Below are positions 1-8,669 of a DNA stretch of 64,000 nt, in pieces. The notes under the pieces are model-generated. The model was not told the origin of the DNA, did no database searches, and worked only from the letters and a program-made list of their open reading frames with translations. Both the position numbers and the translations under genes were made by a program. The stretch spans positions 1 to 64,000 of the forward strand of contig JAZUIN010000018.1 in assembly GCA_045642225.1 (NCBI GenBank), read 5' to 3'. Every line of letters starts with the position of its first letter. Positions within the stretch are counted from its first letter, which is position 1. The stretch comes from RUG191 sp045642225. Lineage in GTDB: Bacteria > Bacillota > Clostridia > Lachnospirales > Lachnospiraceae.

Positions 1-139
1 GTTGGCTGACTGTTTTTGTTGCCGGATGTGATTAATCCAAAAAGCGCCGCGCCAGACCAATTACTCCCCTTATTATATAAAAATAAGTGTAGATGTCAGA
101 GTTAATTACTCTCTAACAACTACACTTTTATGGTACTAA
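1..139. other. Intergenic or gene-remnant start of window
   Basis: No complete gene is visible. Frame 3 of the plus strand is open from the window edge and stops at 33-35; it could be the last ten codons of an upstream gene but is too short to judge. An inverted repeat pairs AAGTGTAG (near 86-93) with CTACACTT (near 119-126) around an AT-rich centre that includes AGAG/CTCT. It may be a transcript-end hairpin or an element end. The helicase reading frame becomes open immediately afterwards, at 140. Confidence 0.3.
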
Positions 140-205
140 AATAAGCGTAAACAGATTTCAGTTTTTGAATCTATTGAGGCTAGTACTGATATATATAAGC
201 AAATT

Positions 206-2347
206 TTGAATCAGTCAAATGAATGTGGAATGAGCATTTGGGGAAATTTGACTTTTTATATTGGTAGAATACCTAGGCAAGTGTGTATAGAAAAACTTGC
301 ACAAGAGCTTGGTTTAGAATTAGAACAGGTCGAAAAGAACTCAGAGCACATACCAATTTTGAGCTTTCAGTGTAATCCTAAAGGAGAGTATATAGAAAAT
401 ACACTTTCTCTGTCGACAATTATGTGGGCTGTATCACAAGTGGAAGGACAGAAAAATGGAAAGCTTTCCACTTTGCTATCAAGCAAAGTATACTCTGAAG
501 TTGTAAAAGAAATGGAAAAGAAATTTTTTGGAACTGATGAGCATGATAGGAAAGAAAATATAGAAGTAGAAGCGGGAACATTCAGTTCAGAAGGGATGAC
601 TTCTTTCGCAGAGGATGCAATCTCGGCATCGAAGATAGTTAGTATTCATTCTGAAATTATTAAAATGTATGATGGATTTTTCAGCGAAGGCACAATTGAA
701 GAAAAAAATGGAATTAAATATCAACTATTTAAAGATATAAAGTCCAGAGACAAATATGATGATGATAATTATATGGGATTGAGTCATGATTTTTTCTCGA
801 ACGACTTGAAGATGGTTAAAGATTCTATAGAAGAAGGAAAAGATGACTTTTCGATTGGAATGTTATCAGACCTTATTGATTATATTTGCGCCCCCCATAA
901 AGATTGTGAAAAAAGAATACGCCACGATTTAGTTAGACCTAAAGACAAAGATGTATTTTATGAAGAGGTTGCAGAGATTCTTAATATTGGAAACGCTCCA
1001 TTGGGGAAATGGCCGTCTAGATACATGCCAGCATTAATGCAACAGATAGCTGTGAACATAGCGACTTCAAATCATGAGCGAGGAATATTTGAGGATAATG
1101 GCAATATTTTTTCTGTTAATGGCCCTCCCGGAACTGGAAAGACAACTCTGTTAAAGGAGATTATTGCAAATGACATTGTTGAAAAGGCAGTAGTACTTAG
1201 TCAATATAATTCACCAGATGATGCTTTTGAAGGGGTAAAATTTGTAGGTGGTGAATTAGACGGAGCATACGCAAAATACTATCCGAAGTGGTATCGATTT
1301 AAGGATGATCAAATTGCGGATTTTGGGGTACTTGTTACATCATGTAATAATACAGCAGTTGAAAATATTACAAAGGAACTACCTCTTGAAAATGGAATTT
1401 TGGATAATTTAAAAGTTATTTGCGATGGAGCTGAAAAAGATAGTTTAGAGATGGCACGGCAATTAGAAGAAATTCGCAAACTTTTTGCATCTTCAGAAAC
1501 TAAAAATAAAATAAATATATATAAAAAAGATACCAATAGACAAGGAGATTACCCAGAGATATATTTTACAGGTTATGCAAAAAAATACTTTGGTAAGGAT
1601 GAAAAAGATGCGGATACATGGGGATTGGTTGCGGCTCCATTAGGGAAAAAATCTAATATTAGTGGATTTTACTACGATGTTTTGAATCCAATATGGCAAG
1701 ATTTCATGATGAAAAATGATGATATTGAGGCTAGAAAAGTGGAATATAGAAAAGCAAGAGAAGCTTTTATTAATCAGCTAAAAATAGTTAGAGAGATTCA
1801 GAAAGAATTAAAACGGTATGGAGATATTGTTCTTGAAGAACATCGTTCTTATTTGGCATTTAAGCGTAAAGAGAAAGAAAATAATACGCTAATTGCTAGT
1901 AAAGAAGACGAAGTTAAAAGTCTTGAAAAGAAGATAAAAGATGTTAAGACTAATATTGTACAAGAAACAAGTCAGCTTCAAAAATTAGTTTCTTTAGTAG
2001 AGGAAGCAGATTTTACGATTCAAAATATAAAGAAAAGAATGCAAGAGTTATCTGACCAAGAATTGAATTTTAGGAAACAAGCATTAGATGCTGAGAAGTC
2101 TGTTAGTATTTTTACAAAAATCTTTAGGCAAAGTAAATATCAAGCGGCACTTGAGCTGGCTGAAACTTACAGAACAAAGGCAAACGAATATACAGATGCC
2201 ATAGAAAAAGAATCGAAGGTGTATGCAAAAGAAAAAGAGGCGGCAGAGCGGTATTTTGTGGATAAGGAAAATGTATCAAAGCGGGTTCAGGAGTTCAAAG
2301 ATTGTTTGGAAAATCTAGAAGGAAAACAGCTTGTTGCAAAAAAATAA
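206..2347 (+). pseudogene. SF1 (DNA2/NAM7-like) helicase, N-terminal part, frame-disrupted
   Basis: This is the first half of a large superfamily 1 helicase/ATPase of roughly 1190 residues. The Walker A motif GPPGTGKT lies at residues 306-313, preceded by an N-terminal region I do not recognise. A long charged, probably coiled-coil stretch follows from about residue 510 to 710. The remaining helicase motifs are in another frame, in the next entry. The reading frame ends in a run of seven A (2338-2344) directly followed by TAA. One extra A, or a -1 slip there, joins the two halves without loss. The listed start is TTG at 206, but the frame is open and protein-like back to 140 without a start codon, so the natural N-terminus may be missing. 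It may be a defence or mobile-element helicase; the substrate is unknown. It is either a pseudogene, a programmed-frameshift gene or a sequence error. Confidence 0.7.
2338..2347 (+). other. A7 slippery heptamer at helicase frame junction
   Basis: Positions 2338-2344 are seven A, phased A-AAA-AAA relative to the upstream frame, followed at once by TAA (2345-2347). This is the correct phase for -1 tandem slippage. Translation after slippage continues into the frame with helicase motifs II to VI. A one-base contraction of an A8 run would look the same. Confidence 0.6.
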
Positions 2348-3777
2348 TTCTTAGGCTGAAAGACGAAATCAATCAAACAAAACGAATAATGGAGACAGCT
2401 AAGGCTGAATGCAATAGTAAATTAAAAGATTATATTACAGCTAGTGATACTGAGACTGGAAAAGTTTTAGACAAAAAGTTTATTGAAGATATTTTATCTA
2501 AAGATGATAAAATAGCGACTAAGGCGCAAGTTACCAATCCATGGTCAACAGAAAAGTTTAATAGAGAACGTGAAAAACTATTTTACTTATCTCTTCAAAT
2601 GACTAAAGAATTTGTTCTAAGTTCAAAATCATGTAGAGCAAATTTATGCATTTTAGGACAATATTGGGGACTTAGGACGGAAACGGGTACGGATAGAATT
2701 AGATTTAGTAAGTTGGATAGCGAGGCAATGATTGCTTCACTGTTTCAAACGTTATTTTTGGTTACTCCGGTAGTTTCGTCAACTTTTGCATCTGTTGGAA
2801 GATTATTGAGGGATATGAAAAAACCTAGAAGTATTGGGACACTTGTTATTGACGAAGCAGGACAAGCGCAGCCACAAATGGCTGTAGGGGCACTATATAG
2901 AGCACGAAAGGCAATAATTGTAGGAGATCCTAAACAGGTAGAACCTGTTGTGACAGATGATCTAAAACTTTTGAAAGAGGCGTATTCAGAAACGGTGTAT
3001 CAAAATTATAAGAATAAATCACTATCAGTTCAAACGTGTGCTGATGCTTTAAATCCATTCGGTACATTTTATGAAAATGGAACAGAAAATCCTGATTGGG
3101 TTGGGTGTCCGTTGCTTGTGCATCGAAGATGTATATCGCCTATGTACGAAATATCGAATCATATTTCTTATAATGATATGATGAAACAGCAAACATTGCA
3201 GCCTTCGGAGAAGAAAACAAAAACATTTATATGTAGAACATCTAAGTGGATAAATGTGCCTGGAAGAGAAATTGGTCATGGAAATCATTATGTTGTTGAA
3301 CAGGGAGATGCCATTTGCAAGTTAGTAGATGGTGCTTTTCGTAAGGCAATAGATTCTGCAGAAGGAAAGAATGATGCAAAACCGAATTTATATATCATTA
3401 CGCCGTTCACAAGCGTTGTCAGTGAGCTAAGAAAAACAATAGGTACATTTGCAAATAGAAATAAAGAATCGGCTTTGGCTGAAAGTACGTCATTGGGCGA
3501 ATGGTTGTATGATAACATTGGTACAGTTCATAAATTTCAAGGTAAAGAAGCAAATGAAGTGATTTTTGCTCTTGGATGTGACGAAACACTAAAGGATAGA
3601 TATGCAGTTAAAGGCTTTGTTAATAGTAATATTGTTAATGTAGCGGCAACTCGAGCTAAATATAGACTTTATATAGTAGGAGATTTTGCTGTTTGGAGAA
3701 TGAATGAGTATATCAAGGAAGCAAAATCTATTATTGATTTATTTTCGGGTAACAGTAATGTAGAACAGTGCGATTAA
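2348..3777 (+). pseudogene. SF1 helicase, C-terminal part (second frame)
   Basis: This is the second half of the helicase that begins at 206. The frame is open from 2302 and overlaps the first half by about 45 bases. Visible motifs are motif II DEAGQAQP (from 2851), motif III GDPKQVEP (from about 2923), motif V in TVHKFQGKEANEV (about 3521-3560) and motif VI with NVAATRAKYRLYIVGD (about 3634-3681). These are the hallmarks of Upf1/DNA2/NAM7 type helicases. There is no ribosome binding site of its own at a plausible start, so separate translation is doubtful. If the frames are joined, all motifs from Walker A to motif VI are present and intact, which argues that the disruption is recent or programmed. 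Confidence 0.7.
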
Positions 3778-4107
3778 AGAAAATAATATATTCCATTGGA
3801 TTAGGTGTTTGGAAACAAAGCCAATCCTATGACATCAATCAAAGCCTGTCATTTCATGTTGAAACCGTTTGCTTGCTATCGCGTAAAGCCCCAGTTAAGC
3901 GGGTTTTAGGGCTTCTTTCGCGAATATGTGGCTGTGTTTTTTAGCAGGAAAAAATGTATATAGAACCCAGAATTTCAAGAGGGGGTAAAAAATTGAGGAA
4001 CCTAAGACGTGCGTTGGAATAGTATAGGCGTAGGGACGTGCGCGAATAGTTTATGAAAAATTTGGATTTGTAAAGATGAATGACGAGATGGAGCTACCTC
4101 TTTAAAA
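3778..4107 (+). other. Non-coding stretch with an RlmD-tail-like scar
   Basis: No gene with a start signal is seen. Read in frame, 3855-3887 encodes HVETVCLLSRK, which resembles the conserved C-terminal end of 23S rRNA methyltransferases of the RlmD/RumA type. That gene end is a known insertion target for integrative elements. The frame runs on to a stop near 3952 without further recognised sequence. A possible weak hairpin pairs AAGCCC (3886-3891) with GGGCTT (3909-3914). A related stretch recurs at 5345-5386 beyond the KilA-N gene. Confidence 0.45.
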
Positions 4108-4167
4108 TACACATTGTGTAATATAATACTTTTTGATATAATGTACACATAGTGTAAATGGGAGGCG
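4108..4167 (+). promoter_or_regulatory. Promoter with two TACAC-GTGTA operators
   Basis: A -35 box TTGTGT (4114-4119) and -10 box TATAAT (4137-4142) are separated by 17 bases. The palindrome TACACATTGTGTA (4108-4120) covers the -35, and TACACATAGTGTA (4144-4156) lies just after the -10, with centres 36 bases apart. The Shine-Dalgarno site GGGAGG (4160-4165) precedes the HTH gene. The arrangement suggests that the HTH protein represses its own promoter. Confidence 0.7.
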
Positions 4168-4174
4168 ATAATTC

Positions 4175-4399
4175 ATGGAACAACTAACAGAATGCCAAAT
4201 TGAAATAAAGAAACTACGTGAATCTACAGGCATGAATCGTAAAGAATTTTGTGAGTGCTTTGATATTCCTTATAGGACAGTTACAGAATGGGAAAGAGGG
4301 AATCGTAATGCGCCAGATTATGTCCTTAGACTTTTAGCATATTATATTCGAATGGAAAATATGGTGAAGGAAAAGGGGGAGAAGCATGGCGAAGAATAG
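4175..4399 (+). CDS. Small HTH (XRE-like) DNA-binding regulator
   Basis: A 74-residue protein that is almost entirely one helix-turn-helix domain. The pattern LRESTGMNRKEFCECFDIPY followed by RTVTEWERGNRNAPDYVLRL is typical of XRE/Cro-like small regulators. It probably binds the paired TACAC/GTGTA palindromes of its own promoter and so autoregulates itself and the overlapping KilA-N gene; this is inferred from position. The start is fixed by the strong Shine-Dalgarno site at 4160-4165. The 3' end overlaps the next gene by 14 bases, implying translational coupling. It could also act as the antitoxin-like half of a two-gene module, but nothing in the partner looks like a known toxin. Confidence 0.8.
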   Translation: MEQLTECQIEIKKLRESTGMNRKEFCECFDIPYRTVTEWERGNRNAPDYVLRLLAYYIRMENMVKEKGEKHGEE

Positions 4400-5231
4400 A
4401 ATTATAACAGTACAAGATATCCCTATTACAGTGTCAGAAGCGGATATTGATGATTATATTTGCATTACAGATATGGCCGCAGCTAAATCAGATAGCTCGA
4501 GAGCGGCGGATGTGATTAAAAACTGGTTAAGAAACAGAAATACGATAGAATTTTTGGGAACATGGGAGCAAATATACAACTCAGATTTTAAAGTGGTCGA
4601 ATTCGACCACTATAAAGCAGAAGCTGGATTACATACGTTTGTCCTTAGTGCAAGTGAATGGATTGAAAAAACGAATGCTATTGGTCTTTTTGTAAAAAAA
4701 GGCCGCTATGGTGGAACTTACGCACATAAAGATATAGCCTTTGAGTTTGCATCGGCAATCAGTCCTGTTTTTAAGCTATATCTAATTAAAGAGTTTCAAC
4801 GTCTTAAAGAACAAGAAAATGATATTAAGAAAATTGAGTGGGATGCAAAGCGTTTTCTATCGAAGAATAATTATCTGATACAGACAGATGCAGTGAAGAA
4901 TTACTTGATTCCAGTTTGTAACTATAGAGAAGAACTTAGCTGGTTACCATATGCAGAAGAGGCTGACATACTAAATGTTGCATTATTTGGATTTACAGCG
5001 AAAGCATGGAGAGAATCAAATCCAGAATTAGCTAAGAATAGTAATGTTAGAGATTATTCTTCAATAAACGAATTAACAGTATTATCAAATTTGGAAACTC
5101 ATAATGCACAGATGATACGGGAAGGTAAGTCTAAAGAGGAAAGATTTTTGGCTTTAAAAGAAATAGCAGAATATCAGATGCGAATTCTTAATGAGGCACA
5201 GAATATAAGTAGTAAGATAGAGAAAAAATAA
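4386..5231 (+). CDS. KilA-N domain protein
   Basis: A 281-residue protein with a KilA-N domain at about residues 18-135. It shows the landmarks YICITDMAA, the conserved GRYGGTYAHKDIAFEFASAISPVFKLYLIKEF block and a following charged helix. KilA-N domains are DNA-binding modules found in phage and plasmid genes and in bacterial genes near mobile DNA. The C-terminal half (about 150-281) is mostly helical and not recognised; it ends in a run of charged residues. The gene overlaps the upstream HTH gene by 14 bases and shares its promoter. It lies between two RlmD-tail-like sequences, so it is probably cargo or a remnant of an integrated element. Its exact role is unknown. Confidence 0.8.
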   Translation: MAKNRIITVQDIPITVSEADIDDYICITDMAAAKSDSSRAADVIKNWLRNRNTIEFLGTWEQIYNSDFKVVEFDHYKAEAGLHTFVLSASEWIEKTNAIGLFVKKGRYGGTYAHKDIAFEFASAISPVFKLYLIKEFQRLKEQENDIKKIEWDAKRFLSKNNYLIQTDAVKNYLIPVCNYREELSWLPYAEEADILNVALFGFTAKAWRESNPELAKNSNVRDYSSINELTVLSNLETHNAQMIREGKSKEERFLALKEIAEYQMRILNEAQNISSKIEKK

Positions 5232-5424
5232 ATTGTTTGCACAAACTGATATAGTAGAGACTGCCATATTGCTACTCTGAAAATAAAGGGGGCAAAAATT
5301 CCAAAATATGTGCGCGAATGTTAATGCAAACTAAAGTTTCAATGCATTGCGAAACTGTGTGCTTGCTTGACAGTAAGAAGCCTTAGAAGTAATATAATAT
5401 CAAAAGACGAAAGAGGAGGATTTT
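5232..5424 (+). promoter_or_regulatory. Intergenic region with second RlmD-tail copy and promoter
   Basis: Positions 5345-5386 encode HCETVCLLDSKKP and a stop, resembling the sequence at 3855-3887; 15 of 17 bases agree between 5351-5367 and 3861-3877. The last bases of this copy also supply a -35 box, TTGACA (5367-5372). This is followed after 17 bases by TAATAT (5390-5395), with an alternative TATAAT at 5393-5398. AGAGGAGG near 5412-5419 is the ribosome binding site of the next gene. Confidence 0.5.
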
Positions 5425-6516
5425 ATGAAAAAATTTGGGTTAAAAAGAATAATAGCAATAATGATGCTAGGAATAATGGTGGTATCGATATGTGGATGCG
5501 GAAATAAAAGTAACGGTTCCGACTTCACAATGTGGAAGCAAGATGGCGTAATTAAAGAAGTTAAAGCCTATGTAGAGGATGTAACTAATGAAAAAAGTAG
5601 TAATTTCATTCCAGTAGCTGATCGTGTTGCTGTATTTGATTTGGATGGAACATTAGTAGGAGAACAGTTTCCAATTTATTTTGAATGGTTGATGTATGCG
5701 AAGCGTGTTCTTTCAACAGACTCTTTGCGAGCAAATCCAGAAATGAGAGCGGTTGCTGAAGATATTATTAAGGCTGCTGAACAAAAAAGTATTCCTGAAG
5801 GTTTAGAAGAACGTGAATCAGTAATGTTTGGTAAAGCTTTTGATAAAATGACTACAGAAGAGTATCGTAATTACGTGAAGGAATTCCTTTCACAATCTGC
5901 AGATGGATTTGATAATCTAACTTTTGGTGATGCTTATTTTAGACCTATGACAGAAATAATCGCATATTTGCAAAAGAATGGATTTAAAATCTATATTTGT
6001 TCAGGAACAGACAGAGATGCAGATCGTGTAATGGTACAAGGCTTTTCTGACATTCCGAACTATCAAGTGATTGGCTCAGATTATTATACTGAGGGAGCAA
6101 ACCATGATGGGGTAAATTATCTTGACTATCATTTTGCATCTGATGAAAAAGTAATGCGTGATGATAGCAAAATTATAAAAAATGTAAAAGCATCTAAGAT
6201 TGTGCAACTTTCGCAGGAAATAGGTCAAAAGCCTGTAATTGCATTTGGTAATTCCAACGGTGATACAAGCATGTTTACGTATACAACTTATGATAATCCA
6301 TATAAGAGTGCTGCATTTTGTATCGTGCCTGATGACAACGAGAGAGAATATGCATATCCAGATAGAGTTGAGAAGTTAACAAACACATGCAAAGAAAATG
6401 GATGGCATACAATTTCTATGAAAGATGATTTCTTAACTATTTATGGCGAAAATGTTAAAAAGAACGAAAAGAATACAGCATTTTTGGATTCATTGAAAAG
6501 TTTGATGAATAAATAG
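5425..6516 (+). CDS. HAD-superfamily phosphatase lipoprotein
   Basis: A 363-residue predicted lipoprotein. A basic start (MKKFGLKR) and hydrophobic stretch lead to Cys25 in the context ICGC, a plausible lipobox. HAD motif I is FDLDGTLVGE with Asp72 and Asp74. Later sequence includes ICSGT (motif II type, about residues 192-196) and FGNSNGDTSMF (motif IV type, about 273-283). Such proteins are usually extracytoplasmic phosphoserine-phosphatase-like hydrolases acting on small phosphoesters; the substrate is not deducible. The gene has its own promoter in the upstream gap and ends 9 bases before mnmA. It appears intact and complete. Confidence 0.85.
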   Translation: MKKFGLKRIIAIMMLGIMVVSICGCGNKSNGSDFTMWKQDGVIKEVKAYVEDVTNEKSSNFIPVADRVAVFDLDGTLVGEQFPIYFEWLMYAKRVLSTDSLRANPEMRAVAEDIIKAAEQKSIPEGLEERESVMFGKAFDKMTTEEYRNYVKEFLSQSADGFDNLTFGDAYFRPMTEIIAYLQKNGFKIYICSGTDRDADRVMVQGFSDIPNYQVIGSDYYTEGANHDGVNYLDYHFASDEKVMRDDSKIIKNVKASKIVQLSQEIGQKPVIAFGNSNGDTSMFTYTTYDNPYKSAAFCIVPDDNEREYAYPDRVEKLTNTCKENGWHTISMKDDFLTIYGENVKKNEKNTAFLDSLKSLMNK

Positions 6517-6525
6517 GAAAATTGT

Positions 6526-7611
6526 ATGACAAAGGAAAAAGTATTAATTGCAATGAGCGGCGGTGTTGATAGCAGCGTTGCGGCATTATTAATGAAAAAT
6601 GAAGGTTATGATTTGATTGGCTGCACAATGAAACTGTATGATAATGAAGACATAGGAATTTCCAAGGGTCATACGTGTTGTTCGCTTGATGATGTTGAGG
6701 ATGCAAGAGCTGTTGCAAATCGACTAGAGATTCCGTATTATGTGTTGAATTTTATGGATAGTTTCAAAGAAAAGATAATAGATAAATTTGTCGATACTTA
6801 TGAAAATGGTATGACGCCAAATCCTTGTATAGATTGCAATAGATATATGAAGTTTGATAAACTATACGAAAGGGCTAAGGAGCTTGATTGTAAATATATT
6901 GTGACGGGGCACTATGCGAGAATTAGAGAAGTTGAAGATGGATATCAGCTTTTGAAGGCGGTTGATGATACTAAGGATCAAAGCTATGTCTTATATCAAA
7001 TGACGCAGTCAGAGCTTGCTAGTATAAAGTTTCCGTTAGGGGAATTAACTAAAGTTGAGGCAAGAAAGCTAGCTGAGGGTAATGATTTTATAAACGCAAA
7101 TAAGCCAGATAGTCAGGATATTTGTTTTGTACCAGATGGTGATTATGTTGCCGCACTTAAGAGATTTTCTGGTAGAGAATATGAACCGGGAGATTTCGTT
7201 GATAAGTCTGGAAATGTATTAGGTAAGCATAAGGGTATTGTTGCATATACTATTGGTCAGAGAAAAGGACTAGGAATATCGGCAGATAGACCACTATATG
7301 TATGTGAAATAGATGCAAAGAACAATAGAGTTGTTTTGGGTGACGATGCTGATTTGTTTTCGAAATCAGTTGATGTTGTAAATGTAAATTGGATATCTGG
7401 TAAGGCACCAACGAAACCAATTGAATGTAAAGTGAAAATTAGATATCGAATGAAAGAACAACCAGCAATTATATTTCCGGGAGAGAATAATACTGTGCAT
7501 ATAGAATTTGACGAGCCTCAGCGTGCAAAAACAGCAGGTCAGTCAGCAGTATTTTATGATGGAGATATAGTGCTCGGTGGTGGAATTATTGCAAACAAAG
7601 TTCAAGACTAA
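6526..7611 (+). CDS. mnmA: tRNA-specific 2-thiouridylase MnmA
   Basis: A 361-residue protein, normal length for MnmA, which inserts sulfur at C2 of wobble uridine 34 in tRNAs for Lys, Glu and Gln. The ATP-binding PP-loop SGGVDSS is at residues 11-17. The catalytic cysteines are Cys101 in NPCIDC and Cys200 in QDICFV, matching the positions in characterised MnmA. The C-terminal region has the usual beta-barrel sequence with VAYTIGQRKGLGI. It sits just after the HAD lipoprotein gene and 16 bases before nadA; the shared direction and tight spacing suggest cotranscription. The sulfur donor system is not encoded here. Confidence 0.95.
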   Translation: MTKEKVLIAMSGGVDSSVAALLMKNEGYDLIGCTMKLYDNEDIGISKGHTCCSLDDVEDARAVANRLEIPYYVLNFMDSFKEKIIDKFVDTYENGMTPNPCIDCNRYMKFDKLYERAKELDCKYIVTGHYARIREVEDGYQLLKAVDDTKDQSYVLYQMTQSELASIKFPLGELTKVEARKLAEGNDFINANKPDSQDICFVPDGDYVAALKRFSGREYEPGDFVDKSGNVLGKHKGIVAYTIGQRKGLGISADRPLYVCEIDAKNNRVVLGDDADLFSKSVDVVNVNWISGKAPTKPIECKVKIRYRMKEQPAIIFPGENNTVHIEFDEPQRAKTAGQSAVFYDGDIVLGGGIIANKVQD

Positions 7612-7627
7612 GGGAGGATTAGTTAAG

Positions 7628-8530
7628 ATGTTAGCAGATGAAATAAAGGAATTGAAAGAGAAGACAGATAGTGTTATCTTAGCACATTATTATGTAGATG
7701 GAGAAGTGCAAGACGTTGCTGATTATGTAGGTGACTCATATTTTCTTGCAAAGAAAGCGAAAGAAGTTACTAACAAAAATATTATCTTTTGCGGAGTATC
7801 TTTTATGGGAGAAAGTGCAAAGCTACTTAATCCATCAAAGCATGTTTATATGGTTGATACAACTGCTGATTGTGAGATGGCACATATGGTTGATATAGAC
7901 AAGATTGATGCAGTTCGAAAGGAATATCCTGATGTAGCAGTAGTATGTTATGTAAATTCTACAGCAGAGATTAAGGCTAAATCTGATGTGTGTGTTACTT
8001 CATCTAATGCAGTAAAAATTTGTAAGAATCTTCCAAATAAAGATATCTTTTTTATACCAGATCAAAATTTGGCAAGACATATTGCAAATATGTTGCCTGA
8101 GAAACATTTTATATTTAATGATGGTTTTTGCCATGTTCATCATGGAATTAAGACAGAAGATATTGAGAAAGCAAAAGAGTTATATCCGACTGCAGAAGTG
8201 TTAACACATCCAGAGTGTAGACAAGAGATATGTGAAATGTCTGACTTTGTTGGAAGTACAAGCGAAATTATTGAATATGCAACGAAATGTGATAAAAAGG
8301 AATTTATTATTTGTACAGAAATCGGTGTATTCCATGAGCTTAAGAAAAGAAATCCTGATAAGAAATTCCATCAAGTAAAAATTACTCAAATTTGTCCTAA
8401 CATGAAGAAGGTGACTTTAGATAAAGTTAAAAAAGTAATGGAAGAGCAACAAGATGAAGTAATATTAAGCGATGAGTTGATGCAGCTAGCTAATCATCCA
8501 CTTGAACAAATGATTGAAATTGCAAAATAA
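7628..8530 (+). CDS. nadA: Quinolinate synthase NadA
   Basis: A 300-residue quinolinate synthase that condenses iminoaspartate with dihydroxyacetone phosphate in NAD synthesis. The start at 7628 is chosen because AGGGAGG (7611-7617) precedes it; a longer frame from 7577 would run inside mnmA. Signature sequences are ILAHYYVDGEVQDVADYVGDS near the start and HPEC, with [4Fe-4S] ligand candidates Cys82, Cys197 and Cys256 (the last in CPNM). The protein is intact. NadB and NadC, usually adjacent in Clostridia, are absent from this window. A strong terminator follows. Confidence 0.95.
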   Translation: MLADEIKELKEKTDSVILAHYYVDGEVQDVADYVGDSYFLAKKAKEVTNKNIIFCGVSFMGESAKLLNPSKHVYMVDTTADCEMAHMVDIDKIDAVRKEYPDVAVVCYVNSTAEIKAKSDVCVTSSNAVKICKNLPNKDIFFIPDQNLARHIANMLPEKHFIFNDGFCHVHHGIKTEDIEKAKELYPTAEVLTHPECRQEICEMSDFVGSTSEIIEYATKCDKKEFIICTEIGVFHELKKRNPDKKFHQVKITQICPNMKKVTLDKVKKVMEEQQDEVILSDELMQLANHPLEQMIEIAK

Positions 8531-8553
8531 ATCTAAATTATGTTTGATATTCT

Positions 8554-8587
8554 ATTCCACGCCAACATAAGGCGTGGAATTTTTTTT
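8554..8587 (+). terminator. Rho-independent terminator after nadA
   Basis: A perfect 10-bp stem, ATTCCACGCC (8554-8563) with GGCGTGGAAT (8571-8580), has a 7-base loop and is followed by a T run to 8587. Confidence 0.9.
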
Positions 8588-8597
8588 CAAAAAACAT

Positions 8598-8635
8598 TTG
8601 ACAATACATAATAGGTTGTGTACAATCTAATTGTA
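8598..8635 (+). promoter_or_regulatory. gpx promoter overlapped by OhrR-like box
   Basis: A -35 TTGACA (8598-8603) and -10 TACAAT (8621-8626) are spaced 17 bases apart. The -10 is the left arm of the dyad TACAATCTAATTGTA (8621-8635), one mismatch from the TACAATT/AATTGTA inverted repeat bound by Bacillus OhrR. An ohrR homologue is the third gene of this operon. Binding would block RNA polymerase until OhrR is oxidised by peroxide; this is inferred. Confidence 0.75.
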
Positions 8636-8669
8636 TCAAATACAAATAAAAGATTTATGGAGGGTTATT

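Noticed and set aside
1..35. Possible C-terminal end of an upstream gene
   Set aside because: Only ten codons are visible; there is nothing to support it.
3829..3909. 26-codon open frame MTSIKACHFM in the gap
   Set aside because: It has no Shine-Dalgarno site and overlaps the RlmD-tail remnant in another frame.
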